DNA of 64,000 nt from positions 310,001 through 374,000 of the forward strand of contig NZ_UYZY01000001.1 of the NCBI RefSeq assembly GCF_900626075.1. Direction: 5' to 3'. Numbering within the stretch: the stretch's first letter is position 1; each line of letters opens with the position of its first letter. Positions 1 to 8,554 of this stretch are shown here, piece by piece. The notes beneath the pieces were generated by a model that was given only the letters and a program-made list of their open reading frames with translations, searched no databases and was not told the origin of the DNA. The stretch comes from Clostridium transplantifaecale. Its GTDB lineage: Bacteria; Bacillota; Clostridia; Lachnospirales; Lachnospiraceae. The position numbers and the translations under genes are program-made.

Positions 1-125
1 CGGAAGAAGAACTGCTCGTATGCGAGATTGACCTGAATGAGGTCCTGAAGGTAAGAAGCCGTATTCCTTATTTCAATGATTTCAAGGAAGACACCTTCTC
101 CATGGACGCAGTTGAGAAATACTAG
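1..125 (+). CDS. Carbon-nitrogen hydrolase (nitrilase family), C-terminal end only
   Basis: The window opens inside a gene. Read from base 3, the last 40 codons give EEELLVCEIDLNEVLKVRSR followed by IPYFNDF and a TAG stop at 123-125. An acidic stretch, a CEIDLNEV strand and then R-x-R-x-P-Y is the usual C-terminus of nitrilase/omega-amidase family hydrolases, which cleave C-N bonds of amides or nitriles through a Glu-Lys-Cys triad. The triad lies outside the window. The permease gene follows after 18 bases, so the two may be co-transcribed and handle related nitrogen compounds; that is inference. The family call rests only on this short tail. Confidence 0.6.
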   Translation, partial: EEELLVCEIDLNEVLKVRSRIPYFNDFKEDTFSMDAVEKY

Positions 126-143
126 GAACGGGGGCAAAACATA

Positions 144-1385
144 ATGGGGGAAAATGAAAAAAACGAAAAGACGCAGCCGAAATATGAAGAAGGCGCGTTA
201 AAAATACATAAACTTACACCTGCGGAAGTCGTATTTTCGGTTGTAGGCTGCGGAATCGGATCGGGCTGTCTGGGAACAGCGTATTCGGCCAGGCTGGCCG
301 GACTTCCGGTCCTGGTGTTCTGGTTTATCGTCACCGGTGTGCTGACCCTGTTTTCGATGATGTACGTGGCGGAGACAACGCTCCGGACGAGGACGCTGGT
401 CCAGCTTCCAGGACTGGCGGAGAGATACCTGGGGCCTGCGGGTTCCATTCTCATATTTGTTGCCGTGGTAATTAATTCTTTAAGCTGTATGATTGCTTAC
501 TTTTCAGGCAGCGGAAACATCATGAATGAGCTTCTGGGCGTGCCGGACTGGGTCGGCACCCTGATATTCCTGGTTCCGGCGGCGGGAGTTGCCTGGTTTG
601 GGTTAAAGGCTATGGGCGTCGGCAATAAGCTGATGAGCGTAGGTATGATTGTTATGCTGGTAGTCCTGACGGCGGCCTCCATGATTGCTAAAAACGGTGA
701 TCTGTCAAGGATTTTTACAAGCAACTGGACTTATGCGATTCCTATTTTTAACGTTGCGGCGTTCAGCTATATTGGACAGTATCTTGTACCCGATCTGGCG
801 AGGGGTCTGTCCCACGATCCGAAAAAACTGGCTCCGGCTATTGCCATCGGCCAGCTGATTGTCTGTATCCTCCTGATAATCGTTCCGATGGGCGTTATGT
901 ACATCACACCGTCCGAGGATCTGACACAGGTTGCGACAATTGCATGGGGACGTTCCCTGGGCTTATGGGCGCTTTATATCGCCAACATTTTTGCACTGAT
1001 TGCAATGCTTACATCGTACTGGGCTATTTCCCAGACGCTGCTTTCCAATATTGTCGACAAATTTAAATTCCACTCGGATGAGGACGTAAAAATCCGTCTG
1101 CCGATTACAATCGTGATTGTGGGAATACCGCTTGCACTTACTCTCAGCGGGGCTGTGGGCTTTGTGGATGCAATCTATTTCTCCGGTACATTTGCCGGCG
1201 CAATCATGGCGATTCTTCCAATCTTCATGCTCAAGGGGGCGAGAAAAAAAGGTGAGATTGAGCCTGACTGGAACTGCGGATGGATGTATAATCCGGTCAT
1301 TCAGGGAATCATAATACTTCTTTACAGCGGAACCATTATTTATGCCATTCTGGGTGCATTCAAGCTTCTTCCAGCGGGATGGTAA
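144..1385 (+). CDS. Amino acid permease, aromatic amino acid (HAAAP)-like
   Basis: A 413-residue integral membrane protein with about eleven hydrophobic segments starting near residue 27. The first segment carries a glycine-rich GCGIGSGCLG stretch, as in the unwound helix 1 of APC-superfamily transporters. Overall order and length resemble the tryptophan/tyrosine permease family (PF03222). It would move an amino acid or related amine across the cytoplasmic membrane; the substrate cannot be read from sequence. A nitrilase-type hydrolase precedes it and a LysR regulator follows, so the three may form a uptake/catabolism unit. A terminator hairpin lies downstream. Family assignment is moderate, substrate assignment is weak. 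Confidence 0.65.
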   Translation: MGENEKNEKTQPKYEEGALKIHKLTPAEVVFSVVGCGIGSGCLGTAYSARLAGLPVLVFWFIVTGVLTLFSMMYVAETTLRTRTLVQLPGLAERYLGPAGSILIFVAVVINSLSCMIAYFSGSGNIMNELLGVPDWVGTLIFLVPAAGVAWFGLKAMGVGNKLMSVGMIVMLVVLTAASMIAKNGDLSRIFTSNWTYAIPIFNVAAFSYIGQYLVPDLARGLSHDPKKLAPAIAIGQLIVCILLIIVPMGVMYITPSEDLTQVATIAWGRSLGLWALYIANIFALIAMLTSYWAISQTLLSNIVDKFKFHSDEDVKIRLPITIVIVGIPLALTLSGAVGFVDAIYFSGTFAGAIMAILPIFMLKGARKKGEIEPDWNCGWMYNPVIQGIIILLYSGTIIYAILGAFKLLPAGW

Positions 1386-1498
1386 AGTAAACGCAGATTA
1401 GTAGATATGATATTTACGATAAGAAAATGGAAAAGTAATTTGCCTGGGAAGGAAAATAGTGGTAAAATAAATACATCAGGATAATACGTTATCCAGCC

Positions 1499-1543
1499 AA
1501 CAGAAATCTGCTTCCGGCGCCGCCAGAAGTGGATTTCTGTTTT
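1499..1543 (+). terminator. Rho-independent terminator after the permease
   Basis: AACAGAAATC and GATTTCTGTT pair, with CTTC/GAAG extending the stem inside, around a GC-rich loop, followed by TTTTG. It is the main recognisable item in the 305-base gap between the permease and the LysR gene. The rest of the gap shows only a short palindrome, GCTGTGCGCAGC near 1593, and no clear consensus promoter. Confidence 0.7.
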
Positions 1544-1690
1544 GATGATGTAAGGCTTCATGAAGTAAGCCCTATATCATTGATAACGGTGAGCTGTGCG
1601 CAGCGCGTGCGTTTCATCTTCCGGCAATGATGGGATGTTTTCATGACAGGCTTTTTATCGCAATATACATATAAGACGGGAGGAATTTAC

Positions 1691-2716
1691 TTGCTGAATG
1701 AAATGAGATATGTGTATTCAGTTTATCAGGAAAAAAGCTTTTCAAAAGCAGCGAAAAAATTATTTATCAGCCAGCCGGCGCTGAGCAACATGGTGCGGAA
1801 GGCAGAAAATGAGATAGGTGCGCCCATTTTTGACCGAAGCACAATACCGCTTACAGTCACAAAAGAGGGCGCATATTATATTAAATCAATTGAAGAGATC
1901 CTGTTTATCCAGAGAAATCTGCAGGCTTATTTCAAGGATTTAAGGGAGCTTAACACGGGGTCCCTGTCAATTGGGGGAGCTTCTTTCTTTTGTTCCTTCG
2001 TCTTTCCGGATCTGATAGGCCGCTTCAGGGAGAAGTATCCCAATGTGACAATCGATCTTCTGGAGGGGAATGTAAAGGAACTGAAGGAAGGACTTGAGGA
2101 TGAGTCGCTTGATCTGGTCATTGAGACGGCACTCTATGAGGATTCTTCGGTGGAACGGTTCTTTTTCAAAAATGAGGAGATTATCCTTCTGGTACCGGCC
2201 TCCTATCCCATCAATAAGAGGCTGCAGCCCTACCGTCTGTCCTATCAGGACGTTGTCACGGAGCGGTTCCTGTCGGATTCCTATGATCCGGTGCCGCTGG
2301 AAGTGTTTAAGGACATTCCTTTCATTATAATGAAGCCGGGCAACGACATGTACCAGAGGAGTTTTAACATGTGCAGAAATGCGGGATTCACCCCCAAGGT
2401 GGCAATCCAGATGGATCAGGTCCTGACGTCCATGAATATCGCCTCCAACGGTGTGGGCGCCGTATTCATCCGGGCGGACATTATCGGCTGCCTGCCTGAG
2501 AATGAGAAGCTGGTTTACTATAAGATTGGTGATCCGCTGGCATGCCGGAGAGTCGTATTTGCCAGCAAAAAAGGAAAATATATTACAGCGGCCATGAGGG
2601 AATTTCTGCGCATGGCAGGGGCTAAAAAAGTAGACGGAGTCTGTCCCGGCAAGGGGCCCTGCAAAACCGGCAGCGCCTGTAAGGGAGGCCAGAGAGGAAC
2701 GGATGAATGGAACTGA
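1691..2716 (+). CDS. LysR-family transcriptional regulator
   Basis: The N-terminus is a classic LysR winged helix-turn-helix (MRYVYSVYQEKSFSKAAKKL, then FISQPALS) followed by an effector-binding periplasmic-binding-like domain from about residue 90 (LSIGGASFFCS...). I chose the TTG at 1691 because GGGAGG sits six bases before it and the HTH then starts at the usual place; an in-frame ATG at 1643 has no ribosome site. The length of 341 residues exceeds the usual ~300 because of a Cys-rich tail with CPGKGPCKTGSAC. The 3' end overlaps the next gene by ten bases. It probably controls the upstream permease or itself; its inducer is unknown. Confidence 0.85.
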   Translation: MLNEMRYVYSVYQEKSFSKAAKKLFISQPALSNMVRKAENEIGAPIFDRSTIPLTVTKEGAYYIKSIEEILFIQRNLQAYFKDLRELNTGSLSIGGASFFCSFVFPDLIGRFREKYPNVTIDLLEGNVKELKEGLEDESLDLVIETALYEDSSVERFFFKNEEIILLVPASYPINKRLQPYRLSYQDVVTERFLSDSYDPVPLEVFKDIPFIIMKPGNDMYQRSFNMCRNAGFTPKVAIQMDQVLTSMNIASNGVGAVFIRADIIGCLPENEKLVYYKIGDPLACRRVVFASKKGKYITAAMREFLRMAGAKKVDGVCPGKGPCKTGSACKGGQRGTDEWN

Positions 2717-3594
2717 TTCCTGCAAAGACGATAGTGACGAAGAATAAGGATACCTCCTGGTTTGGAAGCGACTACAATATGAATCTGTACCGCGGCTGCA
2801 GCCACGGCTGCATCTATTGCGACAGCAGGAGCAGCTGCTACCATGTGGATGACTTTGAAAATGTGAAGGCGAAGGAAAATGCCCTTCTCATTGTCAGGGA
2901 CGACTTAAGGCGCAAGGTAAAGAAAGGCGTGGTAGGTACCGGAGCTATGAGTGATCCTTACAATCCCCATGAGGCAGAGATGGAGCTTACGATGCACAGC
3001 CTGGAATTGATAGGGGCTTTTGGCTTCGGCGTATCCATGCTCACAAAGAGTACGGGAATCCTGAGGGATATCCTGCTCTACCAGGTGATTGCCGAGCAGT
3101 CCCCGGTCAACTGCATGCTAACGATTACGACCTGCGATGACACACTGTCAAAAAAGCTGGAGCCGGGAGTTCCCCCTTCGTCGGAGCGTTTTAAAGCGGT
3201 CAAAGAGCTGGCCGACGCCGGTCTTTACACCGGAGTCGTGATGACCCCGGTGCTGCCTTTTCTGGAAGACACAAAGGAAAACATACTGGGCATGATTGAA
3301 CTTGCCAGGGAATCGAAAGCCAGATTCATTTATCCCATGTTCGGCGTGACACTTCGGGATCGCCAGAGAGATTATTTCTACAGCAGTCTCGACCGGATTT
3401 TCCCGGGGGAGAATCTGAGGCAGCAGTATGAAAAACGATACGGTGACCGATATTTTTGCAGCAGCCCAAAGGCGAGGAGCCTATACAGCTTGTTTGAGAA
3501 AGAATGCGTGAAAGCTGGTATTTTATACAAAATGCCGGATATAATTCATTCATATAAGAAAAATTATCAGTACGAACAGCTTACTCTGTTCTGA
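2707..3594 (+). CDS. Radical SAM protein, SplB/photolyase-like family
   Basis: A 295-residue protein with a radical SAM cluster motif at C31, C35 and C38 (CSHGCIYC), the typical N-terminal position for the spore-photoproduct-lyase-like group COG1533. GTGAMSDPYNPHE and MLTKSTG further along are family hallmarks. Such proteins bind a 4Fe-4S cluster and S-adenosylmethionine and make a 5'-deoxyadenosyl radical. The true substrate of this non-SplB subgroup is not established, and the protein should not be called spore photoproduct lyase. It starts inside the end of the LysR gene, which suggests translational coupling, and is followed by a DUF3783 gene. Confidence 0.85.
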   Translation: MELIPAKTIVTKNKDTSWFGSDYNMNLYRGCSHGCIYCDSRSSCYHVDDFENVKAKENALLIVRDDLRRKVKKGVVGTGAMSDPYNPHEAEMELTMHSLELIGAFGFGVSMLTKSTGILRDILLYQVIAEQSPVNCMLTITTCDDTLSKKLEPGVPPSSERFKAVKELADAGLYTGVVMTPVLPFLEDTKENILGMIELARESKARFIYPMFGVTLRDRQRDYFYSSLDRIFPGENLRQQYEKRYGDRYFCSSPKARSLYSLFEKECVKAGILYKMPDIIHSYKKNYQYEQLTLF

Positions 3595-3625
3595 AAAAGG
3601 AAATTCTTAAAGGAGAGAAAATTGG

Positions 3626-4051
3626 ATGAAAGAAACAGTGCTTCTTTACAACTTTAATGACAAGGACAGACTGATGAAAATCAGACAGGCGCTTCTGCCC
3701 CTGGGCTTTCGCATCAGGCAGGTGGACAAAGAGGATTATATGAAACCTCTGGGAACGCTCGCCGGAGTGAAGGGTATGGAAGAATTGACTGCTGCCGCAT
3801 GTCCTTCGGACGACGCTTTGGCGTCGGAAGGTTTTGAGGATGAGATGGCGCTTCTTGCAGGCCTCACGTCTTCCCAGGTGGACGCTTTCATCAAATCACT
3901 CCGCAAAAGGGGAATCGGCCGCATCAATTATAAAGCGATACTGACTCCCGTGAACAAGGATTGGGATTCGGTACATCTGTACCATGAAATAAAGAAGGAA
4001 CACGAGGCAATGACAGTGGCAACATCTCAGAGTGAGCCCAAAGAGGCTTAG
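3626..4051 (+). CDS. DUF3783 family protein
   Basis: A 141-residue soluble acidic protein. The first half (TVLLYNFNDKDRLMKIRQAL, then the LGFRIR stretch) and the block DEMALLAGLTSSQVDAFIKS fit DUF3783, a small clostridial family of unknown function. The C-terminal KAILTPVNKDWDSVHLYHEI segment is also family-like. AAAGGAGAG precedes the ATG. It lies 31 bases after the radical SAM gene and 15 bases before the polyphosphate kinase gene, so it is probably in the same transcript. No catalytic motif is visible. Confidence 0.75.
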   Translation: MKETVLLYNFNDKDRLMKIRQALLPLGFRIRQVDKEDYMKPLGTLAGVKGMEELTAAACPSDDALASEGFEDEMALLAGLTSSQVDAFIKSLRKRGIGRINYKAILTPVNKDWDSVHLYHEIKKEHEAMTVATSQSEPKEA

Positions 4052-4066
4052 AAACGGAGGGAAGAT

Positions 4067-5578
4067 ATGCTGGAAAAGGTAGATCTGCAAAAAACGGTTG
4101 ACAAAGAGACTTATAAACAGGTCAGCGAGGAGCTGGGAGAGCGCCTGGGCCTGCTGCAGAGAAAGTGCAAGGCAGAGAAAATTCCGGTGGTGATTGTGTT
4201 TGAAGGATTAGGAGCCGCCGGAAAAGGCGTACAGATCAACCGACTGATCCAGTCCTTCGATCCAAGGGGCTTTGATGTGTATGCCAGCAGGAAACCGGGA
4301 GAGGAAGAGCGAATGCGCCCATTCCTGTGGCGCTACTGGACCAAGACGCCGGAGGACGGCCGTATTGCCATCTTTGACAGGAGCTGGTACGATAAGGTAA
4401 CCGTGGACCGTTTTGACAAGGTGACAAAGCGCGATGAGCTTCCCGGGGCCTTTGCCGACATTACCTCCTTCGAAAAACAGCTTTCGGAAGGCGGCTGTGT
4501 GATTATCAAGCTGTTCCTCTATATTTCACAGAAGGAGCAGAAAAAGCGATTTGAAAAGCTGACATCGAATAAAGAGACAAAGTGGCGCGTTTCGGACGGC
4601 GACTGGAAGAGAAATAAGGAATATGACAAATATCTGATGATGAACGAGGAGATGCTTCAACGGACCGATACCGGCTACGCTCCATGGACAATCATTGAAG
4701 CCACAGACAAGAATTACGCGGCGATGAAGATTCTTGCTACGGTGGCCGACCGCATGGAATATGAGGTGAACAGACGGGAGTCCGAGAAGAAGGAAATAGC
4801 CGCTGCGGCTGCCTCCCCCACACCCCAGGACCGTTTCAAAAATGGCGTGCTCTCGGGCGTCGATCTGACGAAATCCCTGGATAAGAGCGAGTACAAAGCG
4901 GAGACGGACAAACTGCAGAAGAGGCTTGAATATCTCCACAGTGAGATTTACCGTCTGAGAATTCCGGTGGTAATCGGCTTTGAGGGCTGGGATGCGGCGG
5001 GCAAGGGCGGAGCTATCAGGAGACTGACCAGCCATCTGGATCCGAGAGGATACAAGGTAAACCCGACGGCTGCACCCAATGATATAGAAAAGGTCCATCA
5101 CTATCTGTGGCGTTTTTGGAATAATATGCCGAAGGCGGGCCACATTGCAATCTTTGACCGCACCTGGTACGGCCGTGTCATGGTGGAACGGATCGAGGGC
5201 TTCTGTAAAGAGGAAGACTGGCGCAGGGCATACCAGGAGATCAACGAAATGGAGGCCCATATGGCTAACTTCGGCGCCGTGGTCCTGAAGTTCTGGCTCC
5301 ATATAGACAAGGAAGAGCAGGAACGCCGTTTCAACCAGAGGATGAACGATCCGGCCAAGCAGTGGAAGATTACGGACGAGGACTGGAGAAACAGGGAAAA
5401 GTGGGATGAATATGAAGCCGCGGTCAACGAGATGCTGGTGCGTACCTCCACCACCTATGCGCCGTGGACTATCGTGGAGGGTAATTCCAAGTACTACGCC
5501 AGGGTAAAAGTCTTAAAAACTGTGGTGGAAGCGCTGGAGCAAAAAATAAAAGAGGTTGAAAAAGAGCGCGATTCATAG
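4067..5578 (+). CDS. pap: Polyphosphate:AMP phosphotransferase, two-domain PPK2
   Basis: A 503-residue protein made of two tandem PPK2 kinase domains, the class II arrangement known from polyphosphate:AMP phosphotransferases. Domain 1 has a Walker A-like GLGAAGKG at about 47-54 and DRSWYDKV; domain 2 has GWDAAGKGG near 307 and DRTWYGRV. PPK2 enzymes transfer phosphate from polyphosphate to nucleotides, here expected AMP to ADP, in the cytoplasm. In domain 1 the Asp of the GxDxxGKG signature is Gly, so catalysis probably rests on domain 2, as described for other class II enzymes. GGAGGGAAG precedes the start. Confidence 0.88.
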   Translation: MLEKVDLQKTVDKETYKQVSEELGERLGLLQRKCKAEKIPVVIVFEGLGAAGKGVQINRLIQSFDPRGFDVYASRKPGEEERMRPFLWRYWTKTPEDGRIAIFDRSWYDKVTVDRFDKVTKRDELPGAFADITSFEKQLSEGGCVIIKLFLYISQKEQKKRFEKLTSNKETKWRVSDGDWKRNKEYDKYLMMNEEMLQRTDTGYAPWTIIEATDKNYAAMKILATVADRMEYEVNRRESEKKEIAAAAASPTPQDRFKNGVLSGVDLTKSLDKSEYKAETDKLQKRLEYLHSEIYRLRIPVVIGFEGWDAAGKGGAIRRLTSHLDPRGYKVNPTAAPNDIEKVHHYLWRFWNNMPKAGHIAIFDRTWYGRVMVERIEGFCKEEDWRRAYQEINEMEAHMANFGAVVLKFWLHIDKEEQERRFNQRMNDPAKQWKITDEDWRNREKWDEYEAAVNEMLVRTSTTYAPWTIVEGNSKYYARVKVLKTVVEALEQKIKEVEKERDS

Positions 5579-5633
5579 TATTCTACTGTAAACACATAAA
5601 GGAGCGGACCGAAAGTCCGGATGAAATTACAGG

Positions 5634-6878
5634 ATGGATAAGATTATTATAATCGGCGGCGGGGCAGCAGGCATGGCGGCTGCCATCGCCGCCGCTGAAT
5701 GCGGCAAAAAGGCCGTTATATATGAGAAAAATGAGAAACTGGGCAAGAAACTTTTTATCACCGGAAAAGGCCGCTGTAATGTGACGAACGACTGCGATCT
5801 GGAGCAGCTTTTTTCAAGCGTAGTTACGAACAAGCGGTTTTTGTACAGTGCATTTTACGGCTTTACCAACACGGACATCATGGATCTTCTTAAGGAAGCG
5901 GGCTGCCCTCTTAAGACGGAACGCGGAGGCCGTGTTTTTCCCGTGTCGGACAAGTCCTCAGACGTAATAAACGCCCTTGCAGGAAAGCTTAAGAGCCTGG
6001 ACGTGGAAATTCATTTAAACGAAGGCGTGAAGAGCCTCTGGATAGAGGGGGATGACGTAAAAGGAGTGATTCTGGAACGCAGCGGTAAGAAGGAGAGCGC
6101 TTCGGCCGTCATTGTGGCGACGGGAGGCCTTTCCTACCCAACCACCGGTTCCACGGGAGACGGATACCGCCTTGCAAAGGAGGCGGGACACAGCGTCACA
6201 AAGATGAGCCCGGCCCTGGTGCCTTTCATTACTGCGGAGGATGTGGTGAAAGAGCTTCAGGGCCTGGCTCTCAAAAACATAGAGATTACGGTGAGGGACG
6301 GGAAAAAGGAGCTTTACCGGGACTTTGGAGAAATGATGTTTACGCATTTCGGCGTTTCCGGTCCGGTGCTTTTAAGCGCCAGCAGCTACGTTGCAAAGCG
6401 GCTTGAGAAAGGAAACACGGTCACATTGTCTATCGACTTGAAACCGGCTCTTTCCGGAGAGCAGCTGGATGCCAGAATCCTCAGGGATTTTGATGAGGTG
6501 AAAAACAAACAGTTCAGCAATGCGCTGAACCATCTTTATCCCTCTAAACTGATTCCTGTTATGATAAAGAGGAGCGGCATTGCTCCTGAAAAGAAGGTCA
6601 ATGAGATTACTAAGGAAGAGCGGAGAAGACTTGTGGAAGCCACAAAGGATTTTAAACTCACCATCACTGGGCTGCGGGGATTCAATGAGGCCATTATCAC
6701 CCAGGGCGGAATTACCGTAAAAGAGGTGAATCCATCCACGATGGAATCGAAATTGACGAAGAACCTTTATTTTGCCGGTGAAGTTTTGGATCTGGATGCG
6801 GTGACGGGAGGATATAACCTTCAGATTGCCTGGTCAACCGGATTCCTTGCCGGCAGGAGCGCGGCAGGCGCGCAGTAG
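5634..6878 (+). CDS. BaiN/HI0933-type FAD-dependent oxidoreductase
   Basis: A 414-residue flavoprotein. The N-terminal IIIIGGGAAGMAAAI (4-18) is a dinucleotide-binding Rossmann motif; GKKLFITGKGRCNVTN and GGLSYPTTGSTGDGY are diagnostic of the HI0933/YhiN/BaiN family, as is the C-terminal FAGEVLDLDAVTGGYNLQIA block that closes the FAD site. BaiN of Clostridium scindens has been reported to act on bile-acid intermediates, but most homologues are housekeeping genes of unclear role. This gene sits directly before cmk and ispH, a common clostridial order, so a housekeeping role is more likely than bile-acid metabolism. Confidence 0.85.
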   Translation: MDKIIIIGGGAAGMAAAIAAAECGKKAVIYEKNEKLGKKLFITGKGRCNVTNDCDLEQLFSSVVTNKRFLYSAFYGFTNTDIMDLLKEAGCPLKTERGGRVFPVSDKSSDVINALAGKLKSLDVEIHLNEGVKSLWIEGDDVKGVILERSGKKESASAVIVATGGLSYPTTGSTGDGYRLAKEAGHSVTKMSPALVPFITAEDVVKELQGLALKNIEITVRDGKKELYRDFGEMMFTHFGVSGPVLLSASSYVAKRLEKGNTVTLSIDLKPALSGEQLDARILRDFDEVKNKQFSNALNHLYPSKLIPVMIKRSGIAPEKKVNEITKEERRRLVEATKDFKLTITGLRGFNEAIITQGGITVKEVNPSTMESKLTKNLYFAGEVLDLDAVTGGYNLQIAWSTGFLAGRSAAGAQ

Positions 6879-6914
6879 AGATAAAAGCTTAAATATCAGG
6901 GAGGAACATGAAAA

Positions 6915-7601
6915 ATGCCGTTTAATATAGCGATTGACGGACCTGCGGGAGCGGGCAAGAGCACAGTTGCAAGGCAGCTTGCAAAAAATCTTGGATATAT
7001 CTATGTGGACACAGGAGCCATGTACAGGGCAATGGCACTGTATTTTCTGAGAAAAGGAATTGATAAGGAAGACGGCAGGGCGATTGAGGAAGCCTGCGGC
7101 GAAGTGGAAATCTCCCTCGAATATAAAGACGGGGTTCAGCAGCTTATCCTGAATGGAGAGAATGTCACGGATCTTATCAGAACCGAGGAGGTAGGAAATA
7201 TGGCGTCCGCCACATCAGTCTATGCACCAGTCAGGAAGAAACTGCTGGAACTGCAGAGAAAACTGGCGCAGAGAAAAGACGTGGTGATGGACGGCCGAGA
7301 CATCGGCACATGCGTGCTTCCGGACGCCAACCTGAAGGTATATCTGACCGCGGGCAGCCGGGTCAGGGCGCTCCGCCGCTATAAGGAGCTGCAGGAGAAG
7401 AATGTGGATTGCGACCTGGAAGCGATTGAGAAGGATATCATTGATCGCGATTACCGTGACATGCACCGGGAAATTGCGCCGCTTGAACAGGCGGAGGACG
7501 CGGTCCTTCTGGATTCCTCCAATATGACACTGGAAGAAGTGCTTAATGAGATGGAGAGCCTGGTGGAGGATGCGGGCAGCAAGGGCTGCTGCGGCTGTTA
7601 G
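6915..7601 (+). CDS. cmk: Cytidylate kinase
   Basis: A 228-residue P-loop kinase with GPAGAGKST at 9-17, then DTGAMYRAMALY and MDGRDIGTCVLP, all conserved in CMP/dCMP kinases. It phosphorylates CMP and dCMP with ATP in pyrimidine salvage. The length is normal. GGGAGGAAC lies before the start; an ATG seven bases earlier is out of frame. It lies between the BaiN-like flavoprotein and ispH, as in many clostridia. The C-terminus ends in a small Cys-rich patch (CCGC), an extra not expected for the family. Confidence 0.95.
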   Translation: MPFNIAIDGPAGAGKSTVARQLAKNLGYIYVDTGAMYRAMALYFLRKGIDKEDGRAIEEACGEVEISLEYKDGVQQLILNGENVTDLIRTEEVGNMASATSVYAPVRKKLLELQRKLAQRKDVVMDGRDIGTCVLPDANLKVYLTAGSRVRALRRYKELQEKNVDCDLEAIEKDIIDRDYRDMHREIAPLEQAEDAVLLDSSNMTLEEVLNEMESLVEDAGSKGCCGC

Positions 7602-7693
7602 CAGTTACCCTGCGTGCAGGAATATAAAGTGAGGCTTACATCTGGCGGGAATGAATATCCAAACATGCTATAAACTGACGGTTGGAGCAGAAA

Positions 7694-8554
7694 GTGAATA
7701 ATATGGAAGTAATTGTTGCAAAGACAGCCGGTTTCTGCTTTGGCGTAAAGCGGGCTGTGGATCAGGTTTATGAACAGATTGAAAAAGGCAAAACGCCGAT
7801 TTATACTTTCGGCCCGATTATCCATAACGAAGAAGTGGTCCGGGATCTGGAGGAGAAGGGTGTTAAAGTCATCGAAACGGAAGACGAGCTGAGAGGGCTG
7901 AGCGAGGGTGTAGTGGTGATCCGTTCCCATGGTGTCGGAAAAGAGATTTATGACATCCTGGAGGAAAAAGGAATCGAGATTGTCGACGCCACCTGCCCCT
8001 TTGTAAAAAAAATACACCGGATTGTAAAAGAGCAGAATGAGGCGGGCCGCCGCGTCATCATCGTGGGAAATGGCAGCCATCCGGAAGTTGAGGGAATAAA
8101 AGGATGGGGAAATGACGATACTCTAGTCATCCAGACGCTTGAAGAATTTGAAAAATTACACATTACAGAGGGCGAAAAGCTGTGTATTGTTGCCCAGACG
8201 ACATTTAACTACAATAAATTTCAAGATTTAGTTGAAAAAATTTCTAAAACGCGTTATGATATACTTGTTTTAAATACGATTTGCAATGCAACACAGGAAA
8301 GACAAGTGGAAGCAAGGCAGATAGCTTCACAGGTTGATGTTATGATTGTCATCGGAGGAAGAAACAGTTCTAACACTCAGAAGTTGTATGAGATTTGCCG
8401 AAGGGAATGTAAGGAGACTTACTATATCCAGACACTGAAAGATTTCAAACCTGAAAAGGCAGGTTCTGTGCGCAGCGTAGGTATTACAGCAGGGGCATCA
8501 ACCCCGAATCAAATTATCGAGGAGGTTCATACTAATGTCAGAATTAAGTTTTGA
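7694..8554 (+). CDS. ispH: 4-hydroxy-3-methylbut-2-enyl diphosphate reductase
   Basis: The last enzyme of the MEP isoprenoid pathway, reducing HMBPP to IPP and DMAPP with a 4Fe-4S cluster. The three cluster cysteines are visible at about C15 (GFCFGVKRAV), C101 (DATCPFVKKIH) and C197 (NTICNATQERQ). I placed the start at GTG 7694, six bases after GGAG; ATG 7703 and TTG 7682 are in-frame alternatives that do not change the fold. The 3' end overlaps the S1-domain gene by 20 bases in another frame. In some clostridia the two genes are fused, so this looks like the unfused form of that pair. Confidence 0.93.
   Translation: MNNMEVIVAKTAGFCFGVKRAVDQVYEQIEKGKTPIYTFGPIIHNEEVVRDLEEKGVKVIETEDELRGLSEGVVVIRSHGVGKEIYDILEEKGIEIVDATCPFVKKIHRIVKEQNEAGRRVIIVGNGSHPEVEGIKGWGNDDTLVIQTLEEFEKLHITEGEKLCIVAQTTFNYNKFQDLVEKISKTRYDILVLNTICNATQERQVEARQIASQVDVMIVIGGRNSSNTQKLYEICRRECKETYYIQTLKDFKPEKAGSVRSVGITAGASTPNQIIEEVHTNVRIKF

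Noticed and set aside
1967..2725. 252-codon frame opposite the LysR gene
   Set aside because: It is antisense to a well-supported gene, has no ribosome site and no family resemblance.
2707..3594. Naming the radical SAM gene spore photoproduct lyase
   Set aside because: The cluster motif and family fit the broader SplB-like group, but the sequence lacks clear SplB-specific features that I could confirm.
5634..6878. Bile-acid-converting BaiN enzyme
   Set aside because: No other bai genes are in the window and the housekeeping neighbours (cmk, ispH) argue for a general role.
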